NCBI GenBank assembly: GCA_947471745.1
Contig: CANJKZ010000979.1
Coordinates: 1,736,001 to 1,800,000, forward strand
Length of the DNA stretch: 64,000 nucleotides
Reading direction: 5' to 3'
DNA from: Closterium sp. Naga37s-1
Taxonomy: Eukaryota; Streptophyta; Zygnematophyceae; Desmidiales; Closteriaceae
Below the pieces are notes generated by a model. The model worked only from the letters and a program-made list of their open reading frames with translations. It was not told the origin of the DNA and ran no database searches. Shown piece after piece: positions 9,135 through 19,227 of the stretch (position 1 is the stretch's first letter; every line of letters begins with the position of its first letter). A program made the translations under genes and the position numbers.

Positions 9135-10148
9135 ATGGGGACCGAGGCGGCTTTAAAGACGTTCACAGCAGAAGAGCTCGACGAGGCCACGAATAACTAC
9201 GCGCGGGAAAACTCGCTCGGTCGCGGCGGCTTCGGCACGGGGTACCGCGGAAAGCTCACGGACGGTTCCCCCGTGCTTGTAATGAAGCTGAACCCGGATA
9301 ACACCCGCCAAGCCGCGGAGAAATTCACCCGCGAAGTGACCATCCTCACGCGCGCGGACCACCCGCATCTGGTCAAGCTTCTCGGATACAATCCCGAGGC
9401 ACGCTGTATCGTGTACGAGTCGCTCCCGGCCGGGAGTCTTGAGGACCGTCTGCTGACGGAGGGGGGACGTAAAACGATGAAGCAGAAGGACCGGCTGCGA
9501 ATCGCGGCGGAGGCGTCAGAAGCTCTCCTCTTCCTCCACCGTCTCGAGCCGCCGATCCTCCATCAGGACGTGAAACCCGGAAACGTCATGCTGAACGACG
9601 ATCTCTCCTGTAAGGTCGGCGGAGTCGGTCTGGCGAAGTTTCTCCCCGCGAATGACTCGTCGATCTGGGGAACTGTGGGGTATATCGACCCGCTGCTTCT
9701 CCGCACCGGGAAATACGGCCCGCAGTCCGATCTGTACGGATTAGGGTTGGTGATCCTGCAGTTGTTGACCGGCGAGAAGGTGAATAAGGTGCTTGAGTTT
9801 GCGAAATTCGGGCTGGAGGGTATTCTGGATCATCTGGATAAGACGGTTCAGTGGAACCCGGAGATTGCGAAGGAGGTTGCTGACGTGGCACTCAAGTGTA
9901 GGGACCGGATGAGCCGGCCGGATTTAGAGACGGTGGTGCTGCCGATGCTGAAGAAATACGCGGAGCAGACTAAAGGGGAGAAAGAAACGGAGGCCCCTCC
10001 GCCTGCTGCTGCTGCTGGTGCTGCTGGTGGTGGTGCTAAGGGTGGTGGTGGTGGGGCGGGTAAGGGGCATGAGAAGAAGGGTGCGGCTGCGGCGGCCGCT
10101 GCGCCTCAGAAGAAGGGGCTGTTTGGGTATTTCTTTGGGAAGCGGTGA
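9135..10148 (+). CDS. RLCK/U-box-type kinase-like protein, predicted pseudokinase
   Basis: An intronless 337-residue protein. The kinase-like domain spans about residues 9-275 and most resembles the kinase half of plant U-box (PUB)/RLCK-IX proteins (FTAEELDEATNNY, HPHLVKLLGY, GTVGYIDP), but there is no U-box. Seen: glycine loop LGRGGFG at 28-34, Lys51 in LVMKL, Glu67 in REVTIL, HQD at 143-145, Lys147 and Asn150. The DFG position reads GVG (163-165), so the metal-binding Asp is gone; PUB kinases normally have DVG. HRD has lost its Arg and the APE motif is DPL. Catalysis is doubtful and a scaffold or ligand-sensing role is inference. The tail is an Ala/Gly linker ending KKGLFGYFFGKR. The start has a purine at -3. 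Confidence 0.85.
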   Translation: MGTEAALKTFTAEELDEATNNYARENSLGRGGFGTGYRGKLTDGSPVLVMKLNPDNTRQAAEKFTREVTILTRADHPHLVKLLGYNPEARCIVYESLPAGSLEDRLLTEGGRKTMKQKDRLRIAAEASEALLFLHRLEPPILHQDVKPGNVMLNDDLSCKVGGVGLAKFLPANDSSIWGTVGYIDPLLLRTGKYGPQSDLYGLGLVILQLLTGEKVNKVLEFAKFGLEGILDHLDKTVQWNPEIAKEVADVALKCRDRMSRPDLETVVLPMLKKYAEQTKGEKETEAPPPAAAAGAAGGGAKGGGGGAGKGHEKKGAAAAAAAPQKKGLFGYFFGKR

Positions 10149-10233
10149 ATGGCGGAGGGGTAGATAGTGAGGTGAAGGAAGCAGGGGAATGGAGGAAGGG
10201 AGGTAAGGGAGGAAGGGGAGGGAAGGGAGGAGG

Positions 10234-10253
10234 CTTTTGAGGCGCCTGAAAAG
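10234..10253. repeat. Palindrome beside a copy of the kinase gene end (GCGC centre)
   Basis: CTTTTGAGGCGCCTGAAAAG, one mismatch. The duplicated kinase 3' end starts directly after it. Confidence 0.85.
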
Positions 10254-10335
10254 TGCGGATGCGGCGGCTGCGCCTCAGAAGAAGGGGCTGTTTGCGTAGT
10301 TCTTTGGGATGCGGTGAATGGCGGAGGGGAGAAGG
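10254..10335 (+). pseudogene. Copy of the kinase-like gene 3' end
   Basis: About 75 bp match the end of the kinase gene (bases for AAPQKKGLFGYFFGKR, the stop and GAATGGCGGAGGGG), about 170 bp downstream of the original. It has substitutions including a premature stop, so it is non-coding. Confidence 0.85.
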
Positions 10336-10961
10336 GAGGAGGTGAAGGGAGGAGGGGAAGGGAGGAGGGGAAGGGAGGAGGGGAAGTGAGGAGGGGAAGG
10401 GAAAAGGGAAGGGAGGGGGTGGGAGCAGGGGAAGGGAAGGGGTGAAGGGAAGAGGGGAAGGGAGGAGGGGAAAGGGGAGGTGAAGGAGGAGGTGAAGGGA
10501 GGAAGTGAGGGGAAGCGGTGGAGCCTAGCTGCGAAAGGAATGGGAGTAGGGGCGCGTATGTGCAGTAGGGGTAAAGGAATTTGGTGGGAGGGAGCGGTGG
10601 AGAGGAGCTGTGGAGAGAAATGGTGACAGGAAGAGCTGCAATAGAGGGAGGCTGGGAGGATGGAGGGAGGGAGGGAAGTTGGGAGCTAGGGAGGGAAGGA
10701 GCGAGGAAGAGAGGAAGACAGGGAGGGAGGGAAAAGAGGGAGAGAGGGAAAGAGGGAGAATGGGAGGGAAAGCTGGTGGATGGGAGGGAAAGAGGGAGAG
10801 AAGGAAAGAGTGAGGATGGGAGGGAAAGAGGGAGGATGGGGGGTAAAAAGGGAGCGACGAAGTGAGCAAAGGAGGGAGGGAGGGAGTGGAGGGGGGAGGC
10901 AGGGGGCGACGTTCGTGTGGAAGGTTACGAGGTGCCACGTGAGCCGATTAAGTCGGAAACA

Positions 10962-11092
10962 GGCTCGGATGGGAGCAGGCTTGGATGGGAGCAGGCTTGG
11001 ATGGGAGCAGGCTTGGATGGGAGCAGGCTTGGGTGGGATCTGGCTTGGATGGGAGCAGGCTTGGATGGGAGCAGGCTTGGATGGGAGCATAT
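10962..11092 (+). repeat. 16-bp minisatellite, about 8 copies
   Basis: Unit GCTTGGATGGGAGCAG repeats eight times; one unit is changed (GGTGGGATCTG). Confidence 0.9.
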
Positions 11093-11485
11093 TTTGGTGC
11101 TTTTTGGTCGAAGCAGAGAGGGGACAGAGCTGTCAGGACGATCGGAACAGCAGTAAGGGAAGCCTGGAAGAAACGCTCCAACAGCTGGCCATAATAATTG
11201 GAGGACGCACGTTTTGGGCAGATGGTATGGTGGTGTGGGAAGATTTAGCCAGAGGGCTGGTCAAGTCAACAGGTGCTGCAGAGTGGCAGCAGGGCGAGCA
11301 TGAATGAAGCAGCATGGGCAGTGGGCCGAGAACAGAAGGAGCAGTATGGGAAGGGACGGGGGTTTGTGGAGTGAAACAATCGCAGCCTAGGCGGAAGTGT
11401 TGGGCGGTTGCGGTACCTAGGCGGGGGTTAGTACCAACTCTGAGGACCTTTCACTCACACCACTGCCATGTGGTATTGTATCACT
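11093..11485. other. Non-coding stretch left of the copia nest
   Basis: No gene, repeat or motif that I can support. Confidence 0.5.
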
Positions 11486-11935
11486 TGTTAGGCTAAAAAA
11501 AAAAAAAAACCTTTAGGATCTTTGCAGGGGTGAACTCTGGGTAGAGTTGGTGTAGTAGCGGAAGCGTTAATTAAAGAGTTGTGAACCACCTTGCACTAGT
11601 ATGTGAGGGCAAAGTAAGTTGATGATAATAAAAGAGATACAAGCTTTTATAAGAATACAAAGGAATATGAAGAGATACAGTTAACTGTTTTACTGTTGCT
11701 GTTGGGGTTCGATACAGTGTCGACTCGGGCAACTGCTCAGTATCGAGACAGTTGGTTGTCCTTGCTGTCGCGCTGCATTTGTCAGGTCAAAGGTCGCTGA
11801 CCTTTGACTTTCGCGTAACCTCCAACAGTTATTCAACCTCCGAGGGTTGACTCACCGATATTTCGATACGAGCTACTTCGCTTCTGTCTTGGTGTTTCGA
11901 CACGACAGAGGCGCCTAAATCAGTTGTTTCCAACA
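11486..11935 (-). repeat. 3' LTR of the young copia element
   Basis: 450 bp, the partner of 17138-17587. Preceded on the left by target copy TCACT at 11481-11485. Confidence 0.95.
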
Positions 11936-14900
11936 CTCCCCTTCGCTTCTGGAGTGTCGCTGACGTGGCTCTGTCCAGTCAGCAACATGCAGTATTCGAA
12001 CTTCTGCTTTCCGAGCTTCTTGGTCAGGTAGTCAGCTGCCATCTCAGACGTGGGATAGTATGACAGCTCGAGCCTTCCCTTCTCGATCTCATCCTTCACG
12101 AAGAAATATCGCAGGGCGATGTGTTTCGTCCTGTTTGCGAAGCCGTTCTTGTTGGCGATGCGAATTGCTGACTGGTTGTCGCAGAACAGGGTAAAGTTGG
12201 GTAACTCGGCTAACTTCGCTTCTTCCAGCAGCTCGCGAAGATAGAGTCCTTCCTTGGTGGCTGAGCAGAGTGCAATATTTTCTGCTTCAGCTGACGAGAG
12301 GGCAATTAATTCCTGCTTGCTCAACTGCCAAGAGATAGGTCCGATAGGTTCGAGGCGGTAGATGTAGCCGGTGCGGGAGCGCCTATTGTCGGAGTCGCCA
12401 GCGTGATCAGCGTCGACGTAGCCGATTAACTTAGTCGGTGTGGTTGCGTTCTTGTAGTAAGTTAGGCCGATCGTTGGGGTGCTGACGAAGTAGTGAAGAG
12501 CGCGGTCGAGCTCCGCCAGATGTTCTGCTTCAGGCTTCTTGAGGTAGGTGGCGAGCTGGCTTGCGGAGTATGAGAGGTCGGGGCGACAGGTGACGGCTGC
12601 GAAGAGAAGACATCCCAGCTTCTTTTGGTAGTCTCGTATGCCGGCGGGCTTGAGTAGAGCGGAGCTTCCTTTCTCGTTCCCTGCCGTGTAGCGGTATGGC
12701 GTGGAGATGGCTGTCGTGAGCGTAAAGCGTTTGGCGATGGTGTCGGCATATTTCTCGGCGCTGAGGTAGATCGCGTCCTCCTCTTCCCGGATGTTGAGGC
12801 CGAGGTACTGAGTGACGGTAGATGAAACTGTGAGCGTGAGATCTCGCTGCAGCTCCCCTTCGAACCAGGTAGTGATGCCGTCATTCGAGCCGATGTAAAG
12901 GAGATCGTCCACGTAGACGATTAGTAGGATGTAGTCGTCGTTTTTTGTGAGTCGGTACATGCCTTGATCGTGCGGTAGTTGCTTGAAGCCGATGCGGATG
13001 AGGCGAGTGTGCAGGTACTGTTGCCACAGTCGCGGAGCCTGCTTGATGCCGTAGAGTGACTTGAGTAGCTGGCAGACTTGGTTGGGTTCTCTGTGGGAGC
13101 CGTGCGGTAGCTCGACGAAAATTTCTGCATCAACAGGTGCGTAGAGAAACGCGTTCGCGACGTCAATTTGTCGCAGCTTCTTCTTCTTCATGGCGGCGAT
13201 TGCGAGGAGAATGCGTAGTGAGGTGTGGCGGCTAACCGGAGCGAAAGTTTCGGTGAAGTCGCGTCCGTGTTCTTGGTCGAAGCCGCGTACAACCCAGCGA
13301 GCCTTAAATTTGTCAATGGTGCCGTCAGCCTTTGTCTTCACACGGAATACCCACTTCCCGGTGAGCACTGTCTTGTTCCGTGCCACGCCGATAGGAACCA
13401 CTTTCCACGTGTTGCGTTCCTCCAGTGCCTTCAGCTCCTTGTCCATGGCTTCGCGCCATTTTTCCTTATGCTCCCCCCCCAGAGCCTGTTGAACCGTCGC
13501 AGGCTCTTTAGGAATGGCGGTGCCGTGGACTGCGGTGACGAGTCCGAGAATTTGCAGTCCACTCTGTGAGTAGCGGGGAAGATTTGCGTCCTCGGGATAA
13601 GCTGCTTCATCTCCCGCTTCTGGATCAGGTATGAAGTTGGGTCCTACTCGTTCTGCTTCGTTGGTGTTGACTGTCGCAGGTGTTACGTAACCGTTGTCGG
13701 CGAAATAGTAGAAGGTTTCGGCGTTGACACTTTTGCGAGGGTTATCTTCGTCCATGGGAACGTCCACGGAGCAGAACGGAAGAGGTCCGGCTTCTTCTGA
13801 TGTGTTGTCCACATTCTGCTCGTCCCAGTCAGCTTCGTCCGTTGCTGAGGCGAAGGCTCGGTCACCGCGAAAACCACCTGTGGGATCCTGGTCTTCTTGC
13901 AGGTTGGCAAGGTATGTCTGGAGCGTGAGTCGTTCGTAGAAAATTACATCACGTGCTGCTACTGTTTCCTTGGAATGGACGTCGAAGATTTTCCACGCGT
14001 TGTAGTTCTTTTCGATTCCCAGGTGTAGTCCCCACTGTGCTCGTTGAGAAAATCGGCCCGCTCGTGCTGCTGGGGGTCGGTACTGTACCATGCATCCGAA
14101 TATTCGTAACATTTTTGTGCTGCCCTGTTTTCCTGTCCATAGCAGATGCGGTGATGCGTTGTTTGGAAGCGATGATGACGAGAGCAAGTTGTGCAGCATG
14201 ACGGCGTGGTCCATTGCCGCAGGCCACTGGTGGTTGGGTAGCCGCATGCCACGTAACAGTTTGCGCATGCTGTTCTGCAAGGTCCTGTTCATTCTTTCTG
14301 CTACACCTTGCTGCTGATGGGCGTAGGGAAGGGAGATGAGCCGCTTGATTCCCCTTTCCGCCAGGTACTGCTTGAATCGCTGAGAGGTGTATTCTCCTCC
14401 TCCGTCTGACTGGAAGCTTTTCAGTTTCACGCCCGATTCTCTCTCTGCTATTGGTAGCCAGGCAACGAAGGCTGCGAATGCCATGTCGCGGCTAGGGAGG
14501 TTTAGGTGCCAGACGTAACGGGTGGCGGCGTCGATGAAGGTGATTGTATAGTTGTATATTACTTGTCCTGGTTCCTGATTGTACAGGATGTCGCTATACA
14601 CCTTCTCGAGTGGTGCGTACGCGGGTGCGCTCGGGTTGTGATGAGACGCAAACGGTCGATGTGGTAAGTCACCTTCAGGGCAGGTGAAGCACGTTCCGCG
14701 TACTCGTTGAAGTTCTCGTCCGTCGGTCAGTAGGAGTGAGTCCTTGTCGAGTACTCCTGCTCTTATCGTATTGTTTAATACTGTATTGCTTGGGTGTCCC
14801 ATCCTTGCGTGCCAGGTGCTTTCGTCGGCGCGATGTCCGGGTGATCGTCGGTACATATCGGAGTTGGAGTAGAAGTTGGCGGTGAAGTTGGCGCTACGAT

Positions 14901-17137
14901 GAACTTCTTGTGGTGCTGGGTGTAGTTGTTGCGCGGGTGTCGGTGGTGTGTCGTCGATGAGGGGCGGTGTCGTTGAAGGACCAGCAATTGGTGTTGACGT
15001 TCCTGCTGTTGCCGTTAATGGTTCTGCTACTGCCGATGTTGTCTCTACTGCTGCCGATGTTGTCTCTGCTGCTGCCGATGTTGTCTCTGCTGCTGCCGAT
15101 GTTGTCTGAATTGTTGCTAACGCCCTTGTTCTTTCTGCTTCAGGGATGGTGTGTGAGTACCAGAAGCCTTCTGGACTGAAGTCTGGATCAAGGTCTGGAG
15201 GGTGTGTCCAGTTGGTGAAGTTAACGATGGCGTCGCTGTCGGCGGTGCCAAGATCAGGAACGAAATCAAGAACGAAGACGTTGTTCTTGAGGAACGCCTT
15301 GCCGATGTAAAGTCCTCCTCTCCCATGATACAGCTTGAATTCTTGGGTGGTGCTGTCTGCTTCGAGGTGAATCCCTTTCGCCATTAGCTGACTGACGCTC
15401 AGTAAGTTGTAGCCGAGTCCCTCTACGATTAGTACTTTTGACATCTGCAGTATAACGTTTGTTTCCCTTGAATGAAGTTGAACTACGCCTTGTCGTCGTG
15501 TTCGCAGGTTCTTATTGTTGGCGACTGTAATGACAACTTCGCGTTGAAGTTGGTGTTCTCGTTGAACGAAGCGTCCCGAGGAGCACATGTGCTGTCCGCA
15601 GCAACTGTCCAAGAACCATGTGTCTTTTCCGGATGGTTCGCTTTGGGCGATGGCGGCGTATGTCGGGTTCGGCTGAAGTGACTCGCGGCGGGGTGTGGTT
15701 TCGTCGAGTTGTTCTTCCGGTGAGTAGTGTGGTGGTGACTCGGTGATGCAGGAGTCACTCAGCTTTGCCATGCAGCTGACGATGTTTCTTGCTCCTTGTG
15801 CAGGTTGTCCCGTTGAAGTCGTTGAGGCTTGAATCTGGGTCGTGGGATTTGCTTGCGTTGAGGCGATTTGGCTGCTTGAAGGTCGAAGTTGCTGCTGTGG
15901 AGTTGTTGACTGTTGACGATTTGGGCAGTGCGTACGCGGGTGTCCTGAAGTTTTGCAGATGTGGCAGAACGGAGGTACTAGCTTCGGTTGTTGCTGTCGG
16001 TTGTTGTTGTTGTTGTTGTAGCGTCGCTGAGTGTGGAACGCGAATTCCGGTGCTGATGTCTCCTTTTTGTGTCGTTCTTCTTGCAGGTCCATGTCTTGCT
16101 GCTCGGCGTGGATTTCGGCGCAGAGCGCTGCTTCGGAGATTCTTCCGTGAGCTCGGAGAATGGCCTTTGTGGCACGCCATTGAGGACCGAGGCCGCCGAT
16201 GATGACTGTCACGAAGGCGTCTTCAGAGATCGACCCTCCGCATCGAAGAAGCTTGTCGCGCAACTCGCGACATCGACTGATATACGCCATTCATTTCTCC
16301 CCTGGTTTCATTTCAACCGTTGTCAGTTGCGCCATTAACCGACTTTGGCTTACGCTGTCTGTTGCTTGATACAGGCTCTTCAGGTGGTTGTACGCGAGCT
16401 CCGCGGAGTTGCCGTAACCTCGGTAAGACCTTATGTTCTGCTGTTGAGTCGGGGTGATATTCCTCAGTAGGATCGTGTACGCCATCATTGACTGATAGGT
16501 ATACTGCTGCTTCTCGTACTGTGTGCCATTTGTTGGGTATGGCAAAGACCCGTCGAAGAACCCGAGTATCTGCGCGCCTTCCATCATCAGCTCGAACTCG
16601 AATGACCAGGTGAAGAAGTCCTTTCCATCGAAAGGTCTTGACGTCTGCATCTTCAGAACGTGTGCGAACTGCGACTGAACTTGTAATGCGTCCAGTGATT
16701 TTTCTTGTCCAGGTGAAGGCTGTGGGTGTGGCATAAAGCTGATGGACCCGCGCTCGTACGGAGCAAAGGTAGGCTGCTGTTGTTGATTTCCTCGTGCATA
16801 TGATGAGCCGTCGAGACTCATGGGTGTTGCTCCGTTGTTGTTGCTGTTGTGTGACTGCGCAGGTGCCGATTGTTGGTGTTGCTCGTAGAAGGACATGAAG
16901 GAGAAAAACTTCTCCATCATGCTCTGGTCGAAGTCTGCAGGTTGATTCGCGGGAGTCTCGGTAGATGTTGCTCTGGGTCTTGTTGCTGTGCCCTCCTCTG
17001 TCTGTAGGCCAGAGGCAGGAGGTGGAGTAGGAGTAGTGCCATGGGAGCCGTTGGAGTTGCTCCTTTCCTTTTGTGTAGCCATGCTTGTTGATGTTGTCGG
17101 TATAGAAGTTGAATTCCCCCTGATAGCTCTCATACCA

Positions 17138-17587
17138 TGTTAGGCTAAAAAAAAAAAAAAACCTTTAGGATCTTTGCAGGGGTGAACTCTGGGTAGAGTT
17201 GGTGTAGTAGCGGAAGCGTTAATTAAAGAGTTGTGAACCACCTTGCACTAGTATGTGAGGGCAAAGTAAGTTGATGATAATAAAAGAGATACAAGCTTTT
17301 ATAAGAATACAAAGGAATATGAAGAGATACAGTTAACTGTTTTACTGTTGCTGTTGCGGTTCGATACAGTGTCGATTCGGGCAACTGCTCAGTATCGAGA
17401 CAGTTGGTTGTCCTTGCTGTCGCGCTGCATTTGTCAGGTCAAAGGTCGCTGACCTTTGACTTTCGCGTAACCTCCAACAGTTATTCAACCTCCGAGGGTT
17501 GACTCACCGATATTTCGATACGAGCTACTTCGCTTCTGTCTTGGTGTTTCGACACGACAGAGGCGCCTAAATCAGTTGTTTCCAACA
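17138..17587 (-). repeat. 5' LTR of the young copia element
   Basis: 450 bp, followed on the right by target copy TCACT at 17588-17592. The primer site adjoins at 17126-17137. Confidence 0.95.
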
Positions 17588-17592
17588 TCACT

Positions 17593-17999
17593 TATTTTGT
17601 GTTTGAAATGGGGTTTTAACTTTAGGAAGATTCTTGCCATCATGCTTTCTTTCGCTGCCGTCACCAATTTATTGTTGCATTAGTAGGGTAGGAGGGGTCT
17701 AGTAGGTCATGAATGTCAAATTACATTTGTATGTGTAGGCTGTAATAGGGTAGCCTCTACTGAGTACAACACTTTAGGTCAAACCTAGTACTTGTACTCA
17801 TCCTTGCTTGCTAGTCAATCATTCATACACAGTTATTCTGACATGGTATTCAGAGCAGGAAACCTGTTAAGTTTTTAGGGCCCAGCGATATTTTCGCTCG
17901 TTCCTGCCCGAAGCGCCCTTGCGCTGTCCGGCCCTGCTAGCACAGTGTCGCGCTGCCCTGCAGCTACTCGCACTTCCTGCCCCCCCCCCCCACGGAAAC
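17593..17999 (+). mobile_element. Remnant of a second copia family: LTR end, primer site and leader
   Basis: An LTR-like end TATTCTGACA at 17834-17843 is followed by TGGTATTCAGAGC, an initiator-Met-type primer site, and then a GC-rich leader (GCGCTGTCC, GTCGCGCTGCCCTGC). The leader resembles 25360-25560, so this is probably a fragment of the family at 19.2-30.7 kb. Only the 5' end survives; old and broken. Confidence 0.55.
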
Positions 18000-19227
18000 T
18001 GTTGGGCTGAGTGAAAGCCCTTAGGATCTTTCAGGACTAAGATCGGGTGTTGACGTAGAGTTGTACCGGTAATAGCAGAAGCGTTGTAATATCAGAGTTG
18101 TCGTTGTTGGAAACAAGTAACTTATAACGCTTCTGTCGTATCGAAGCCTCGACACAAAACGGAACTAACTACAGCGAAGAAGCATCTGAGTCAACCAAGG
18201 CAACCGTCGGAGGTTGTGCGAAGGTCAAAGGTCTCCGACCTTTGACCTGACGAAATGTACAGTGCGACAGTAAGGACACATAACTGACTCGCTACAGAAC
18301 AGTTACCCGAGTCGGCACTGTATCGAACCGCAACAGCAAAAACAGTTAAAATAGAACTTTCCATATTCCTTTGTAATCATATAAAAGCTTTGTATTTCTC
18401 CGCTATTATTAACTTATCTTGTTCTCACAAACTAGCACAAGGTGGTTCACGACAACTCTGATATTACAACGCTTCCGCTATTACAACTCTACGTCAACAC
18501 CCGATCTTAGTCCTGAAAGATCCTAAGGGCTTTCACTCAGCCCAACATGGTATGAGAGCAAGGCAGGACAAGATCATTTTTTAATTCTTACAATACAAGT
18601 CATGACTACACAAAAGGAGAGGAGCTCCTCCAACGGATCTCTCGGCACCACCCCTACTCCACCTCCAGTCTCTGGCCTACAGACAGAAGAAGGCACAAGA
18701 CCAGCTGCAGAGTCAACGGAAATCCCCGGAAATCAAACGGCAGGCTTCGACTCGAACATGATGGAATTTTTTTTTCTCCTTCATGTCCTTCTACGAGCAA
18801 CACCAGCAAGCAGCTCCTGCGCAATCAAACAACAGCAACAACAACAGAGCAACACCAATGAGTCTTGATGGTTCATCGTACGCGCGCGGAAATCAACAAC
18901 AACCTACTTTTGCTCCGTATGAGCCTCAACGCGGCTCTGTCAGCTTCGCGCCACAGCCGCAGTCTTCACCTGGACAAGAGAAGACACTGGACGCACTTCA
19001 GGTGCAATCACAATTCGCACACGTTCTCAAATTACAAACATCAACGCTTTTCGACGGGAAGGATTTTTATACCTGGTCCTTCGAGTTTGAACTAATGATG
19101 GAGGGCGCGCAAATCCTCGAATTCTTCGATGGGTCCCTACCATATCCAGTACACGGGACACAGAACGACAAGCAGTAATACACGTATCAGTCGCTGATGG
19201 CGTATACGATACTTCTTCGAAACTTGA
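18000..19227 (+). mobile_element. Truncated Ty1-copia relative with inverted LTR piece
   Basis: A 443-bp LTR (18105-18547, TGTTGGAAAC...CCCAACA) is followed by primer site TGGTATGAGAGC and a partial gag region (about 18602-19200) clearly related to the gag of the young element. The 104 bp at 18000-18103 are an inverted copy of the LTR's 3' end. The element stops where the next LTR begins at 19228. Broken: most of pol is absent and the gag part has a few breaks. Confidence 0.85.

Larger units (their letters stand above)
10149..10915. repeat. Purine-rich (GGGA/GGAA) low-complexity tract
   Basis: About 700 bp with almost only G and A on the plus strand, made of drifting GGGAGG and GGAAGG units with one break at 10500-10600. 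No coding support. Similar purine or pyrimidine tracts recur in the introns of this window. Confidence 0.75.
11486..17587 (-). mobile_element. Ty1-copia LTR retrotransposon, young and nearly whole
   Basis: Read on the minus strand. Two 450-bp LTRs (17138-17587 at the 5' end, 11486-11935 at the 3' end) run TG...CA and differ at about two positions. A 5-bp duplication TCACT flanks them. After the 5' LTR lies TGGTATGAGAGC, a primer site close to the plant initiator-Met type. GAAGGGGAG before the 3' LTR is the polypurine tract. Coding parts in order: gag with a CCHC knuckle (near 15.95 kb), protease, integrase (about 14.9-14.2 kb), reverse transcriptase with YVDD (about 13.4-12.8 kb) and RNase H (about 12.4-12.0 kb), the copia order. 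About one break in the coding region. LTR identity implies a recent insertion. Confidence 0.95.
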
